The position numbers and the translations under genes were made by a program. A stretch of DNA of 11,995 bases from Gammaproteobacteria bacterium (GTDB lineage: Bacteria; Pseudomonadota; Gammaproteobacteria; Arenicellales; JAOTYS01). Where the stretch lies: positions 1 through 11,995 of the forward strand of contig JAOTYS010000100.1 in NCBI GenBank assembly GCA_029861795.1. Direction: 5' to 3'. Shown in pieces: positions 1-7,297 of this stretch. Below the pieces are notes generated by a model. It was not told where the DNA came from, ran no database searches, and saw only the letters and a list, made by a program, of their open reading frames with translations. How positions within the stretch are numbered: the stretch's first letter is position 1; each line of letters begins with the position of its first letter.

Positions 1-299
1 TCCCCCGCTCTACCCCCAGCGGATCTCGGATTCGGTCGAAATAGAGGGGGTCATACGCTGACTGTGCTCAGAGATTTGCGCTAGCTGCGATCTTCCACTT
101 GCACTGGATATTCGTTGATTCGATCCGGCCGAAGTGATGAACTAAATCGGCCATGTCGGGTAAGTCGATCGTAGATAGACCATATACCATGGCCCGCAAA
201 CAAGAAGACAATCGATAATTTAGGAATTAGGTGACGACCATCCCAATCAGAGAATGTCAGATAGTACGGTTCGCGAAAAACGGTTATCTCTGAAGCGTA
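1..299. other. Non-coding stretch downstream of the glycosyltransferase
   Basis: I see no convincing gene here. The longest ATG-started frame I noticed by eye is about 40 codons on the minus strand; it lacks a clear ribosome-binding site and resembles nothing I recognise. A C-run near position 10-17 and a G-run near 46-50 could pair imperfectly, but no T-run marks either as a terminator. The stretch may simply be a spacer, or it may hold the promoter or leader of a gene beyond the window edge. Confidence 0.5.
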
Positions 300-319
300 T
301 TAGCGCAGAAAACCGTACT
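263..319. repeat. 9-bp inverted repeat spanning the glycosyltransferase stop codon
   Basis: AGTACGGTT (263-271) is exactly mirrored by AACCGTACT (311-319), with 39 bases between. The right arm lies in the last codons of the glycosyltransferase gene and the left arm lies past its stop. A third partial copy, ACGGTT, sits at 280-285 and could compete for pairing. In the leftward transcript the repeat could fold at the 3' end of the message, but no U-run follows, so it is not a standard intrinsic terminator. It may protect the 3' end or be chance. Confidence 0.4.
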
Positions 320-989
320 TCGCCATCACATACAGTGCCCTCACGCCGTCCTTCCAAGTGATTTTCTTCCCTTCTTCATAGGTCCGGCCAGCATAGGTGA
401 TACCAACCTCGTAGAAAACCGCGTTGCGCTTTGCGAGTTTGATCGTGACTTCGGGCTCAAACCCAAACCGATCTTCTTCGAGTGTTACAGCCTTGATTAC
501 AGATGTTCGGAATACTTTATAACAAGTTTCCATATCTGTGAGATTGAGGTTAGTAATCATGTTGCACAGCAAAGTAATCAGACGATTGCCCACCATGTGC
601 CAGAAGTAGAGCACCCGGTGTGCTCCACCGCCGGTAAACCGCGAGCCATATACAACGTCTGCCTTGCCGCTGAGAATGGGCTCCAGTAGAGTTGGGTATT
701 CCGCCGGATCATATTCCAGATCAGCATCCTGGATAATTACTAAATCCCCGCTTACCTTTGCGAGTCCTGTGCGAATCGCGGCTCCCTTACCTCGATTACG
801 ATCATGGTGAATGAGCTCATCCACTTTGGCGGCCACGGTTTCATCCAAGACTTCCTTAGTACCATCAGTTGAGGCGTCATCGATCACAATAATCTCAAGA
901 TCAGCTACCTCACTAGACTTAACACGGTCGATTACTTGTGCGATGGTAGACCTCTCATTGAAGCAAGGAATAACCACTGATACCTTCAT
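300..989 (-). CDS. Family 2 glycosyltransferase (dolichol-phosphate mannosyltransferase-like), soluble
   Basis: The 229-residue protein has the GT-A fold layout of GT2 enzymes, which move a sugar from a nucleotide-sugar donor to a lipid or glycan acceptor. It begins with the signature VSVVIPCFNE. The IDDASTDGT segment carries acidic residues at about 37-38, and QDADLEYDP at about 87-95 supplies the metal-binding DxD-type site. EDRFGFEPEV at about 172-181 is typical of the dolichol-phosphate-mannose-synthase/DPG-synthase branch. No C-terminal membrane helices follow, so it is probably cytosolic or peripheral on the membrane. I chose the ATG at 989 because family members start at the MKVSVVIP block; the longer frame to 1022 needs a TTG start and adds 11 charged residues. 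It lies 97 bp downstream of the J-domain gene and may have its own promoter. No other cell-envelope gene is in view, so the acceptor cannot be inferred. Confidence 0.9.
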   Translation of the reverse strand: MKVSVVIPCFNERSTIAQVIDRVKSSEVADLEIIVIDDASTDGTKEVLDETVAAKVDELIHHDRNRGKGAAIRTGLAKVSGDLVIIQDADLEYDPAEYPTLLEPILSGKADVVYGSRFTGGGAHRVLYFWHMVGNRLITLLCNMITNLNLTDMETCYKVFRTSVIKAVTLEEDRFGFEPEVTIKLAKRNAVFYEVGITYAGRTYEEGKKITWKDGVRALYVMAKYGFLR

Positions 990-1044
990 CGAGCTTCGGA
1001 CCTTGTTTTCTTTTTGATCCAACTAGTGTAGTCCAAACGGCACG

Positions 1045-1056
1045 ACTCAGCTGAGT
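1045..1056. repeat. 12-bp perfect palindrome in the gap before the glycosyltransferase gene
   Basis: ACTCAGCTGAGT reads the same on both strands and lies 55 bp upstream of the chosen glycosyltransferase start, in the 97-bp gap after the J-domain gene. With no loop it cannot make a good hairpin, so if it matters it is more likely a dimeric protein-binding site. I do not recognise the regulator, and there is no second copy in the gap. Confidence 0.3.
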
Positions 1057-1086
1057 AGCAGCGGTTAATGACTATACCCGGACCAT

Positions 1087-1791
1087 TCAGCCACTAAGAA
1101 GTAAGTCTTTCGCCTGATTGATCTTGGCGGCAAGGTAAGTGGGCCCTCCGCGATCAGGGTGGAGCTTCTGCATGAGCTTGCGGTGGGCCTCTACGATCTG
1201 TTTACGGCTGGCGTCGGGCGCCAATCCCAGAATCTGATAAGCTTCCTCGTGGGTCATCGTGCCATCTCCGGCCACCTGCCCACTTTGTTCGTACTGTTGC
1301 CTCCACCGATCACCGTGTACCCTGACAAGGTACGCCTCGAGAACTGCTACTGATTGAGCATCGACTCCGCGGCACTCACCAAGTAGTTCAACTAGCTCCT
1401 CAAAGCTGAGGTCATCCAACAACCTCCCTTGAAACTTACCCGCCAACACCTCGCCATTCATTGCGCCGGTGTCATGGTCGAGCTCCATATGCAAAAAGCG
1501 AGTGGAGACCTCCGATTTTTGACCCTCCTTTGGGCCCATCGCAGACTTTAGCGATTTCAGTACACCGGTAAGCATCAACACGCGCTGGAGTAACGGAATC
1601 AGACCCACGATCAACGCAAACAACCAATGCAGGCGCCCCGTCAGCACAGCAAGTACTACCAAGGCGATGCCACCAAACAAAAAAATCTGCCTCAACAGCT
1701 TGGAACGCGTAGCAGGGGGCTGGCGCGCTATCCAATTGATGAAGAACCATATGCCCACTACAGCGAGTAGGGCGAGGATCAGGCGGATCAT
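1087..1791 (-). CDS. Membrane-anchored J-domain (DnaJ-like) protein
   Basis: This is a 234-residue co-chaperone-like protein. Hydrophobic segments at about 1-19, 36-51 and 55-76 should anchor it in the inner membrane. A middle region of about 95-165 holds the block [20 protein letters not shown] and an acidic [10 protein letters not shown] stretch. A C-terminal J domain spans about 183-234, with the HPD tripeptide at 211-213 (LHPDRGG) that in J-proteins stimulates Hsp70 ATPase. The domain ends soon after the helix containing the KINQAKDLL stretch, like Tim14/Pam18-type J domains and unlike full DnaJ: there is no Gly/Phe region and no zinc finger. The most likely partner is DnaK at the membrane, which is an inference. 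Its ATG overlaps the stop of the VWA-like gene by one base (TGATG), so the two are probably translationally coupled. It is not DjlA, which has a single N-terminal helix and a TerB-like middle domain. Confidence 0.85.
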   Translation of the reverse strand: MIRLILALLAVVGIWFFINWIARQPPATRSKLLRQIFLFGGIALVVLAVLTGRLHWLFALIVGLIPLLQRVLMLTGVLKSLKSAMGPKEGQKSEVSTRFLHMELDHDTGAMNGEVLAGKFQGRLLDDLSFEELVELLGECRGVDAQSVAVLEAYLVRVHGDRWRQQYEQSGQVAGDGTMTHEEAYQILGLAPDASRKQIVEAHRKLMQKLHPDRGGPTYLAAKINQAKDLLLSG

Positions 1792-2504
1792 CAGGCTTTG
1801 CGAACTTGCTGGGTAAGTTGTAACACAACACCGCCGCGGCGCTTTCCGAAATCCTCTAGTGCGCGGCGACCTCCTGCAGCGTACACCGCCACAGCGCTCA
1901 GCAGATCTTTTAGCTGTTGTGCGCTGGAGGCATCGAATGGACAGTATGCTCCCTTGGTGAGCTTGGCAATCTGCCTAAACGCCCGTTGCGCGATGGGTTC
2001 GTTGCCCTCCTGAAAGACAAAGGCGGGGACACCCACCAGGCCTAGTTGCCCGCCCGCGTGGGACAGCTTATCGACATCTTCCTCCATGCAATCGCCCACG
2101 AAAACAAGGGCGTCCACCTTCTTGGTCTTATGCTCATGCAAAGTGTGTTCCAATACTCGACCGATCTGAGTAATCCCGCCGACACACCTGACTCGATTCA
2201 TCCGCGCCAATAACTCTTCGGAAGTGCACATCCACGGGCTTGCATAGAACTCCCCAAAGCCACGGTAATGCACAAGCTGTATGTCTAGCCCACCAAGTGA
2301 ATCGGTCTCCAGAAACATCTGACTTTGAATGTGACAAGCACGATCCCAACTGGGCTCGCGACTCGCCGTCGCATCCATTGCAAAGATTAGTCGTCCGCGT
2401 TCTGTTGTAGATTTGACCGGAGGTGTTGCTGCGACCTTGCGCAAAAACGCTTCTACCTCACTTTGTGCCGACTTCGACGGCAACTTATCTGACGATTTGG
2501 TCAT
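1791..2504 (-). CDS. VWA-like (von Willebrand factor A) domain protein, cytosolic
   Basis: The 237-residue protein has no signal peptide or membrane helix. After a polar N-terminus, a strand [11 protein letters not shown] (38-48) carries a MIDAS-like DxTxS motif: D44, T46 and S48, with threonine where the classic motif has serine. The other expected metal ligands fit T112 (GGITQIG) and D138 ([11 protein letters not shown]), so metal binding looks intact. The rest, including QEGNEP, GAYCPFD and the [12 protein letters not shown] helix, resembles a conserved proteobacterial family annotated only as VWA domain-containing protein; I recall relatives next to J-domain genes. The function is unknown. 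VWA proteins often act as adaptors or ATPase partners, but no MoxR-type ATPase is adjacent. The gene begins 22 bp after the pepN stop and overlaps the downstream J-domain gene by one base, so pepN, this gene and the J-domain gene probably share a transcript. The ribosome-binding site is weak, which fits coupling to pepN translation. Confidence 0.85.
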   Translation of the reverse strand: MTKSSDKLPSKSAQSEVEAFLRKVAATPPVKSTTERGRLIFAMDATASREPSWDRACHIQSQMFLETDSLGGLDIQLVHYRGFGEFYASPWMCTSEELLARMNRVRCVGGITQIGRVLEHTLHEHKTKKVDALVFVGDCMEEDVDKLSHAGGQLGLVGVPAFVFQEGNEPIAQRAFRQIAKLTKGAYCPFDASSAQQLKDLLSAVAVYAAGGRRALEDFGKRRGGVVLQLTQQVRKA

Positions 2505-2526
2505 ACGGTGTTAGTTTCGTCGTCCT

Positions 2527-5172
2527 TTAGACAAGACTCTTGGATGCGATCTCGGTTACGTCCTTGGACAGTTTGTCCGTATCTAAGATACGCTGCAGCT
2601 CGTTTCGCATCAGAGCTTTACGATCGTCATCATATCTTCGCCAGTGGCTGTAAGCACTCACCAGCCGTGCCGCAACTTGGGGATTCAATGGATCAAGCCT
2701 GATGATCTGGTCTGCGACAAATCCATAGCCAGTGCCATCCGACTGATGAAATTGCACCGGATTGCCCATCGCAAAGGCGCCGATAAGCGAGCGCACTCTG
2801 TTCGGATTCTTGATATTGAAATCCGGGTGTTTGGTTAGTGTTTTAACCACCTCCAAGGTTCCTGCGCGATGCGATCGCGCCTGGATGCCAAACCACTTGT
2901 CTAGGACTAGATTCTCGTGGCGCCACTTGCTGTAGAACATAGACAGCGCTCGATCGCGGCGAGGATCATTGCTGTTTACGAGACAAGTCAACGCCGCAAC
3001 CACATCGGTCATACTCCGTCCATTGTCGAACTGTTCGAAGCACAGATCGCTAACTTCGCGATTTTCCAGCTCAATCAAATACCCCAGACAGACGTTGCGC
3101 AATGCGCGCCTTCCCATGGCTTTGGCAGTGATGGTGTATTCGCCTGTATCCGTCAGTCTTTGGTATTTATGCATGAAGATATCACCGATTTCTGTCGCCA
3201 GTGTTCTGCGTGTAAATTGTCTAACCTTATGTAATGCGACGGGATCGATGACAGTCATGGACTCGGCGATGTAATTCTCCGCCGGCAAGGTAAGGGTCTG
3301 CGCCATCAATGCAGGGTCCAAGTCGTCATCCTGTAAGATCTGCGTGAAAGCCTGGATGAACATCGGATTTAGCGACAAATCTCGGCCCTTTTGGAAATCC
3401 TCCACCAAGGCCAACATCAGCTTAGCCGCAAGTTGCTGCGAGGCGTCCCAGCGGTTGAAGTCATTGTTGTCGTGCGCCATCAGATGACACAGATCCGCAA
3501 TATCACGCTGAATGTATACCTTGACCGGTGCCGAAAAGTCTCGAAGCAGGGACGGCACTGGCGGCTCGGAAACTTCGGCAAACGTAAAAGTGTGCTCAGA
3601 CTCGCGAACCTCGAGAATGCGTGTTCCTTGGGTCCAATTGTTTTCGCCTTCCAACCGCAACGCAACGGCTTCACCATCCGGACCAATCAGACCCATGGCA
3701 AGGGGAATATGGAAAGGTTTCTTTTCAGGCTGCCCTGGTGTAGCGGGACATGATTGTTTGACAGTAAGTGTGTAAGTCTCCCTGTTCGCGTCGTGGCGCG
3801 CGCTCACGCGTAGTTCAGGGGTCCCGGCTTGAATGTACCAAAGTCGAAACTGCGTCAGATCCACGTCGTTTGCATCCTCTAAGGCCCGCACAAAATCGTC
3901 CGTAGTCACAGCCTGGCCATCGTGACGATCGAAATAGAGGTCCGTCCCTTTGCGGTATCCCTCAGGGCCCAGCAGGTGATAAAGCATCCTCACCAACTCC
4001 GCGCCCTTGTTATAAACCGTCAAAGTATAAAAGTTGTTGATTTCTTGATATGAGTCGGGGCGCACAGGATGGGCCATAGGGCTACCATCCTCGCGAAATT
4101 GATAGGTGCGCAGCACATCAACATCTTCGATGCGTTCTACCGCTGCAGAGTTCATGTCCGCACTAAACTGCTGATCACGAAAAACCGTAAAACCTTCTTT
4201 GAGACTTAATTGAAACCAGTCACGGCAAGTCACACGGTTACCAGACCAATTATGGAAATACTCGTGTGCGATCACCCCTTCTATATTTCGATAGTCCGTG
4301 TCGGTGGCGGTCTCTGGCTTTGCGAGCACATACTTAGAGTTGAATATATTGAGCCCTTTGTTCTCCATGGCACCCATGTTGAAATCGTCGACCGCAACAA
4401 TCATGAACACGTCTAGATCATATTCTCGCCCATATACCTCCTCATCCCATCTCATGGCTCGTTTAAGTGAGCTCACTGCGTGGTCGCACTTGTCAGCATT
4501 GTGCTGTTCGACGTAGATCCTAAGCGGCACGACCCGGCCAGAGCGGGTTACAAATCGATCTTCAACGCAGGTGAGTTCGCCCGCGACCAAAGCGAACAAA
4601 TATGATGGTTTGGGGAAGGGGTCGTGCCATTTAGCCCAATGCCGGTTGGAACCTGATTCGCCGCGATCTACTAAGTTGCCATTTGACAGAAGTATCGGCT
4701 GCAGGTCCTTGTCACCTGAAATCGTGGTGGTGTATCGGGCCAGAGTATCTGGTCTATCCAAGAAATAAGTGATCTTACGAAAGCCTTCAGCCTCACATTG
4801 TGTGCAGAATATGCCGTTTGAGGTGTACAAACCCATCAACGAGGTGTTGTCCGCAGGCCTGATCCGGGTTTCGATTTCCAGCTCGAACGATTGCGGGACC
4901 TTTGCAATGGTGAGGTTCTGCTCGGTCACATCAAATTGATCATTTGCTAACGTCACGCCGTCCAGCTTCACCGATCGCAACTCTAACTTCCGTCCCTGTA
5001 GTGTCAGTGGTGATGTATCCGAGGCCATTTGTTTAGAGCGGTGCACAGTAAGTTTCGACCTAACGGTGGTGATCTTCGGGTCTAAATCAAAGTGAAGATC
5101 CGCCGTCTCAATAAGGTACGGTGATGGCCGATAGTCTTTTAGGTAAATGGTGCTGGATTCCGTCTTGGGCAT
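2527..5172 (-). CDS. pepN: Aminopeptidase N (M1 family zinc metallopeptidase)
   Basis: This 881-residue cytosolic enzyme removes N-terminal residues from peptides and is the main general aminopeptidase in E. coli-type bacteria. The N-terminal beta domain leads into the exopeptidase motif GAMEN at 267-271, which binds the free amino terminus. The zinc site is HEYFH at 303-307 with the third ligand E326 (KEGFT). The C-terminal half is the all-helical domain typical of the proteobacterial PepN subfamily, and total length is close to E. coli PepN (about 870). No signal peptide is present. The ATG at 5172 begins MPKTESSTIYLKDYRPSPYL, matching the usual family start; the ribosome-binding site is weak. 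It lies 94 bp downstream of the small membrane-protein gene and 22 bp upstream of the VWA-like gene. The reading frame is intact and no key residue is missing. Confidence 0.97.
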   Translation of the reverse strand: MPKTESSTIYLKDYRPSPYLIETADLHFDLDPKITTVRSKLTVHRSKQMASDTSPLTLQGRKLELRSVKLDGVTLANDQFDVTEQNLTIAKVPQSFELEIETRIRPADNTSLMGLYTSNGIFCTQCEAEGFRKITYFLDRPDTLARYTTTISGDKDLQPILLSNGNLVDRGESGSNRHWAKWHDPFPKPSYLFALVAGELTCVEDRFVTRSGRVVPLRIYVEQHNADKCDHAVSSLKRAMRWDEEVYGREYDLDVFMIVAVDDFNMGAMENKGLNIFNSKYVLAKPETATDTDYRNIEGVIAHEYFHNWSGNRVTCRDWFQLSLKEGFTVFRDQQFSADMNSAAVERIEDVDVLRTYQFREDGSPMAHPVRPDSYQEINNFYTLTVYNKGAELVRMLYHLLGPEGYRKGTDLYFDRHDGQAVTTDDFVRALEDANDVDLTQFRLWYIQAGTPELRVSARHDANRETYTLTVKQSCPATPGQPEKKPFHIPLAMGLIGPDGEAVALRLEGENNWTQGTRILEVRESEHTFTFAEVSEPPVPSLLRDFSAPVKVYIQRDIADLCHLMAHDNNDFNRWDASQQLAAKLMLALVEDFQKGRDLSLNPMFIQAFTQILQDDDLDPALMAQTLTLPAENYIAESMTVIDPVALHKVRQFTRRTLATEIGDIFMHKYQRLTDTGEYTITAKAMGRRALRNVCLGYLIELENREVSDLCFEQFDNGRSMTDVVAALTCLVNSNDPRRDRALSMFYSKWRHENLVLDKWFGIQARSHRAGTLEVVKTLTKHPDFNIKNPNRVRSLIGAFAMGNPVQFHQSDGTGYGFVADQIIRLDPLNPQVAARLVSAYSHWRRYDDDRKALMRNELQRILDTDKLSKDVTEIASKSLV

Positions 5173-5266
5173 GGTGTTGCTTTATGGGTTCATCTAATGG
5201 GGTTATTAAGCCAGTCGTAGTGGATGCATTGCACGACTCTCAACAATACTGGGACAAAACGAAGGA

Positions 5267-5458
5267 TCAGACGATGGCGATTAACAACATCACAAACAGA
5301 ACCACCAGTGCGATTGGAATCAGCAAACCTGCCCAATCCTTGTGTTCCGCTGCACGACTTCGCTCGAATATCGTCTTTATTCCTGGTCTAAACCAGAATA
5401 TTAACAGCAGCCCGAATACTCCAAGGAGTAGCTTTTCCCAGGTTTCAAGATTCTCCAT
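5267..5458 (-). CDS. Small two-helix inner-membrane protein, unknown function
   Basis: This 63-residue protein is made of two hydrophobic helices, about 9-23 (LLLGVFGLLLIFWF) and 44-62 (GLLIPIALVVLFVMLLIAI). They are joined by a basic and charged linker of about 24-43 (RPGIKTIFERSRAAEHKDW). The positive linker suggests it faces the cytoplasm, with both ends outside. I chose the ATG at 5458 because AGGTG lies just upstream as a ribosome-binding site; the longer frame to 5503 would need a TTG start. I do not recognise a named family. It sits 94 bp upstream of pepN in the same direction and may be the first gene of that transcript. Coding is supported by the clean two-helix pattern and the ribosome-binding site, not by a known domain. 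Confidence 0.7.
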   Translation of the reverse strand: MENLETWEKLLLGVFGLLLIFWFRPGIKTIFERSRAAEHKDWAGLLIPIALVVLFVMLLIAIV

Positions 5459-5584
5459 CGCAGCACCTAAGATTCGCGGTGTCTCCTCGAACGGCCTGTT
5501 CAAATAGTGGCCAAGACCGGCTTGGACACTGTATAAGGTCAGGTCAGCTTAGAAGGGGGGACAAGGCCACAGTCTTGGCGTAGA

Positions 5585-5613
5585 ATTATCCCCTAGCTCG
5601 CTCGCATTGACGA
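5585..5613 (-). promoter_or_regulatory. Candidate sigma-70 promoter for the leftward gene run
   Basis: On the minus strand TCGTCA (5613-5608; 4 of 6 matches to TTGACA) and GATAAT (5590-5585; 5 of 6 to TATAAT) are 17 bp apart, the ideal spacing. It would start a transcript about 120 bp ahead of the small membrane-protein gene. On the plus strand the same stretch contains TTGACG (5607-5612) and, further right, TGATATTAA (5617-5625), a weak extended -10-like sequence that could serve the DUF465 gene. These are by-eye matches only. Confidence 0.3.
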
Positions 5614-5659
5614 TGTTGATATTAATCCCGCGATTAATGTTTAGCAGACATTTCCAAAT

Positions 5660-5869
5660 ATGACCGAAGAGAATACCGAGGAACTACAGCAGAAACTAGA
5701 GGCACTTTATGTAGAGCACCGCGACCTAGATGACGTGCTCACGAGACTTTCCGCAGAGCACGTACACATGGATCAGCTGCAGCTCAGACGTCTAAAGAAA
5801 CGTAAACTACAGCTGAAAGACCACATCGCTAGGCTAGAAAGTCAACTTCTACCTGACATGTTGGCTTAA
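5660..5869 (+). CDS. YdcH-family (DUF465) small coiled-coil protein
   Basis: The 69-residue protein matches the DUF465/YdcH family closely: an EHRDLDDVLTRL helix (19-30), then LQLRRLKKRKLQLKDHIARLE (40-60) and a short LLPDMLA end. The family forms short helical hairpins or coiled coils, is widespread in proteobacteria, and has no established biochemical role. The ATG at 5660 opens straight into the acidic TEENTEELQQKLEALY helix; the ribosome-binding site is poor. It is the only rightward gene in the window. It is divergent from the membrane-protein/pepN run and convergent with ahcY, 68 bp away, so it is almost certainly a single-gene transcript. Confidence 0.9.
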   Translation: MTEENTEELQQKLEALYVEHRDLDDVLTRLSAEHVHMDQLQLRRLKKRKLQLKDHIARLESQLLPDMLA

Positions 5870-5892
5870 CTCTGGCCGCGTCGTCTACCCAG

Positions 5893-5918
5893 ACCCAAGC
5901 CTAGTCAGGTGCCTGGGT
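5893..5918 (-). terminator. Hairpin in the convergent gap after ahcY
   Basis: In the ahcY-direction RNA, ACCCAGGC pairs with GCUUGGGU through 8 bp including one G-U pair, leaving a 10-base loop. In the opposite direction the same position is an A-C mismatch, so the fold favours the ahcY transcript. It lies 20 bp beyond the ahcY stop, where a terminator would be expected. No U-run follows, so it is not a standard intrinsic terminator. Confidence 0.35.
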
Positions 5919-5937
5919 TGATGCTCGTAGTGCACGT

Positions 5938-7251
5938 TCAGTAGCGGTAGTAATCGGGCTTATAGGGTCCTTCGATTGGGACCCCGATATATCCGGCTTG
6001 CTCAGTAGTCAACTCGGTTAAGTGGACGCCGATCTTCTTTAGATGCAATCGTGCCACCCGCTCGTCCAACTCCTTTGGCAACACATACACCTTATTCTCA
6101 TACTTATCCGGGTGATTCCATAATTCAATCTGCGCCAACACCTGATTAGTGAACGAATTGGACATCACGAAGCTCGGATGTCCAGTGGCGCAGCCAAGAT
6201 TCACTAGTCGTCCCTCCGCTAGCAAGATAATCCGCTTACCGTCCGGGAACTCGATGTGGTCCACCTGTGGCTTGATGTTTATCCATTTGTGATTCCTCAA
6301 ACCGGCCACGTCAATTTCACTGTCGAAGTGACCAATGTTACATACGATCGCTTGATCTTTCATCGCGCGCATATGATCTACAGTAATCACCTGATAGTTG
6401 CCGGTAGCGGTGACGAAGATATCCGCCGAAGACGCCGCTTGTTCCATGGTGACCACGCGGTAGCCTTCCATCGCCGCTTGCAGGGCGCAGATAGGATCGA
6501 TTTCTGTGACCCACACCACCGCTCCTAGGCCCCGAAGGGATTGGGCGCAGCCCTTACCTACGTCACCGTATCCACATACCACCGCGATCTTGCCTGCGAT
6601 CATCACGTCCGTGGCACGTTTGATACCGTCCAACAAAGATTCACGACAACCGTATAAATTGTCGAATTTTGACTTGGTCACTGAATCGTTAACATTAAAC
6701 GTTGGCACCTTGAGCTCGCCTTGCTCCATCATCTCGTAGAGGCGGTGCACACCCGTGGTGGTTTCCTCGGATAGCCCGCGAACGTCGGCCAGTAATTCCG
6801 GGTACTTCTTATGCATCACTTGTGTCAGATCACCGCCGTCATCCAGCAACATATTGGGCCGCCAACCGTCCACACCCATTATCGTCTGATCGATGCACCA
6901 CCAATACTCTTCCTCAGTCTCACCCTTCCACGCAAACACCGGTACCCCGGCTGCAGCCACCGCTGCGGCAGCGTGGTCCTGGGTGGAAAAGATATTGCAC
7001 GAAGACCAGCGCACCTCAGCACCCAACGCTCTCAGCGTCTCAATCAAGACTGCCGTCTGGATGGTCATATGCAGACAGCCCACAATACGTGCGCCCGCCA
7101 AGGGTTGCTGCTCGCCATGTTCCTCACGTAATGCCACCAGTCCCGGCATCTCAGTTTCCGCGATGGCTATTTCTTTGCGCCCCCACTCGGCAAGTGAAAT
7201 ATCTGCAACTTTGTAATCCTGACCCAACTGTTGTGCGCTCTGCGTGCTCAT
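5938..7251 (-). CDS. ahcY: Adenosylhomocysteinase (S-adenosyl-L-homocysteine hydrolase)
   Basis: This enzyme splits S-adenosylhomocysteine, the by-product of methyltransferases, into homocysteine and adenosine, using tightly bound NAD. The 437-residue sequence has the substrate-domain residues H61 and DDGG (137-140), and E163 in the [12 protein letters not shown] block. [13 protein letters not shown] supplies K193, D197 and N198. The Rossmann motif is GYGDVGKG (227-234), and the tail [10 protein letters not shown] carries the Lys and Tyr that reach into the partner subunit's NAD site. By comparison with the human enzyme these key residues are all present. It lacks the roughly 40-residue insertion between DDGG and the SEET block found in many proteobacterial homologues of about 470 residues. 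The ATG at 7251 has GGAG about 9 bases upstream. It follows metK by 46 bp, so the two are probably one operon for the SAM cycle. Confidence 0.98.
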   Translation of the reverse strand: MSTQSAQQLGQDYKVADISLAEWGRKEIAIAETEMPGLVALREEHGEQQPLAGARIVGCLHMTIQTAVLIETLRALGAEVRWSSCNIFSTQDHAAAAVAAAGVPVFAWKGETEEEYWWCIDQTIMGVDGWRPNMLLDDGGDLTQVMHKKYPELLADVRGLSEETTTGVHRLYEMMEQGELKVPTFNVNDSVTKSKFDNLYGCRESLLDGIKRATDVMIAGKIAVVCGYGDVGKGCAQSLRGLGAVVWVTEIDPICALQAAMEGYRVVTMEQAASSADIFVTATGNYQVITVDHMRAMKDQAIVCNIGHFDSEIDVAGLRNHKWINIKPQVDHIEFPDGKRIILLAEGRLVNLGCATGHPSFVMSNSFTNQVLAQIELWNHPDKYENKVYVLPKELDERVARLHLKKIGVHLTELTTEQAGYIGVPIEGPYKPDYYRY

Positions 7252-7297
7252 GTACTACTCCGAAGGGAAGCTATTGTGGGACTGCTAAGTATAGACA

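Noticed and set aside
75..197. A roughly 40-codon leftward frame in the terminal non-coding stretch
   Set aside because: It has no ribosome-binding site, no recognisable motif and a length expected by chance.
1472..1831. A 119-codon leftward frame overlapping the J-domain gene
   Set aside because: It is in a different frame of the same strand, with no recognisable domain, and it overlaps two genes with clear domain evidence.
7252..7297. An SAH riboswitch ahead of ahcY
   Set aside because: The gap to metK is only 46 bp, too short for the known SAH aptamer plus a ribosome-binding site, and its characteristic conserved core is not seen.
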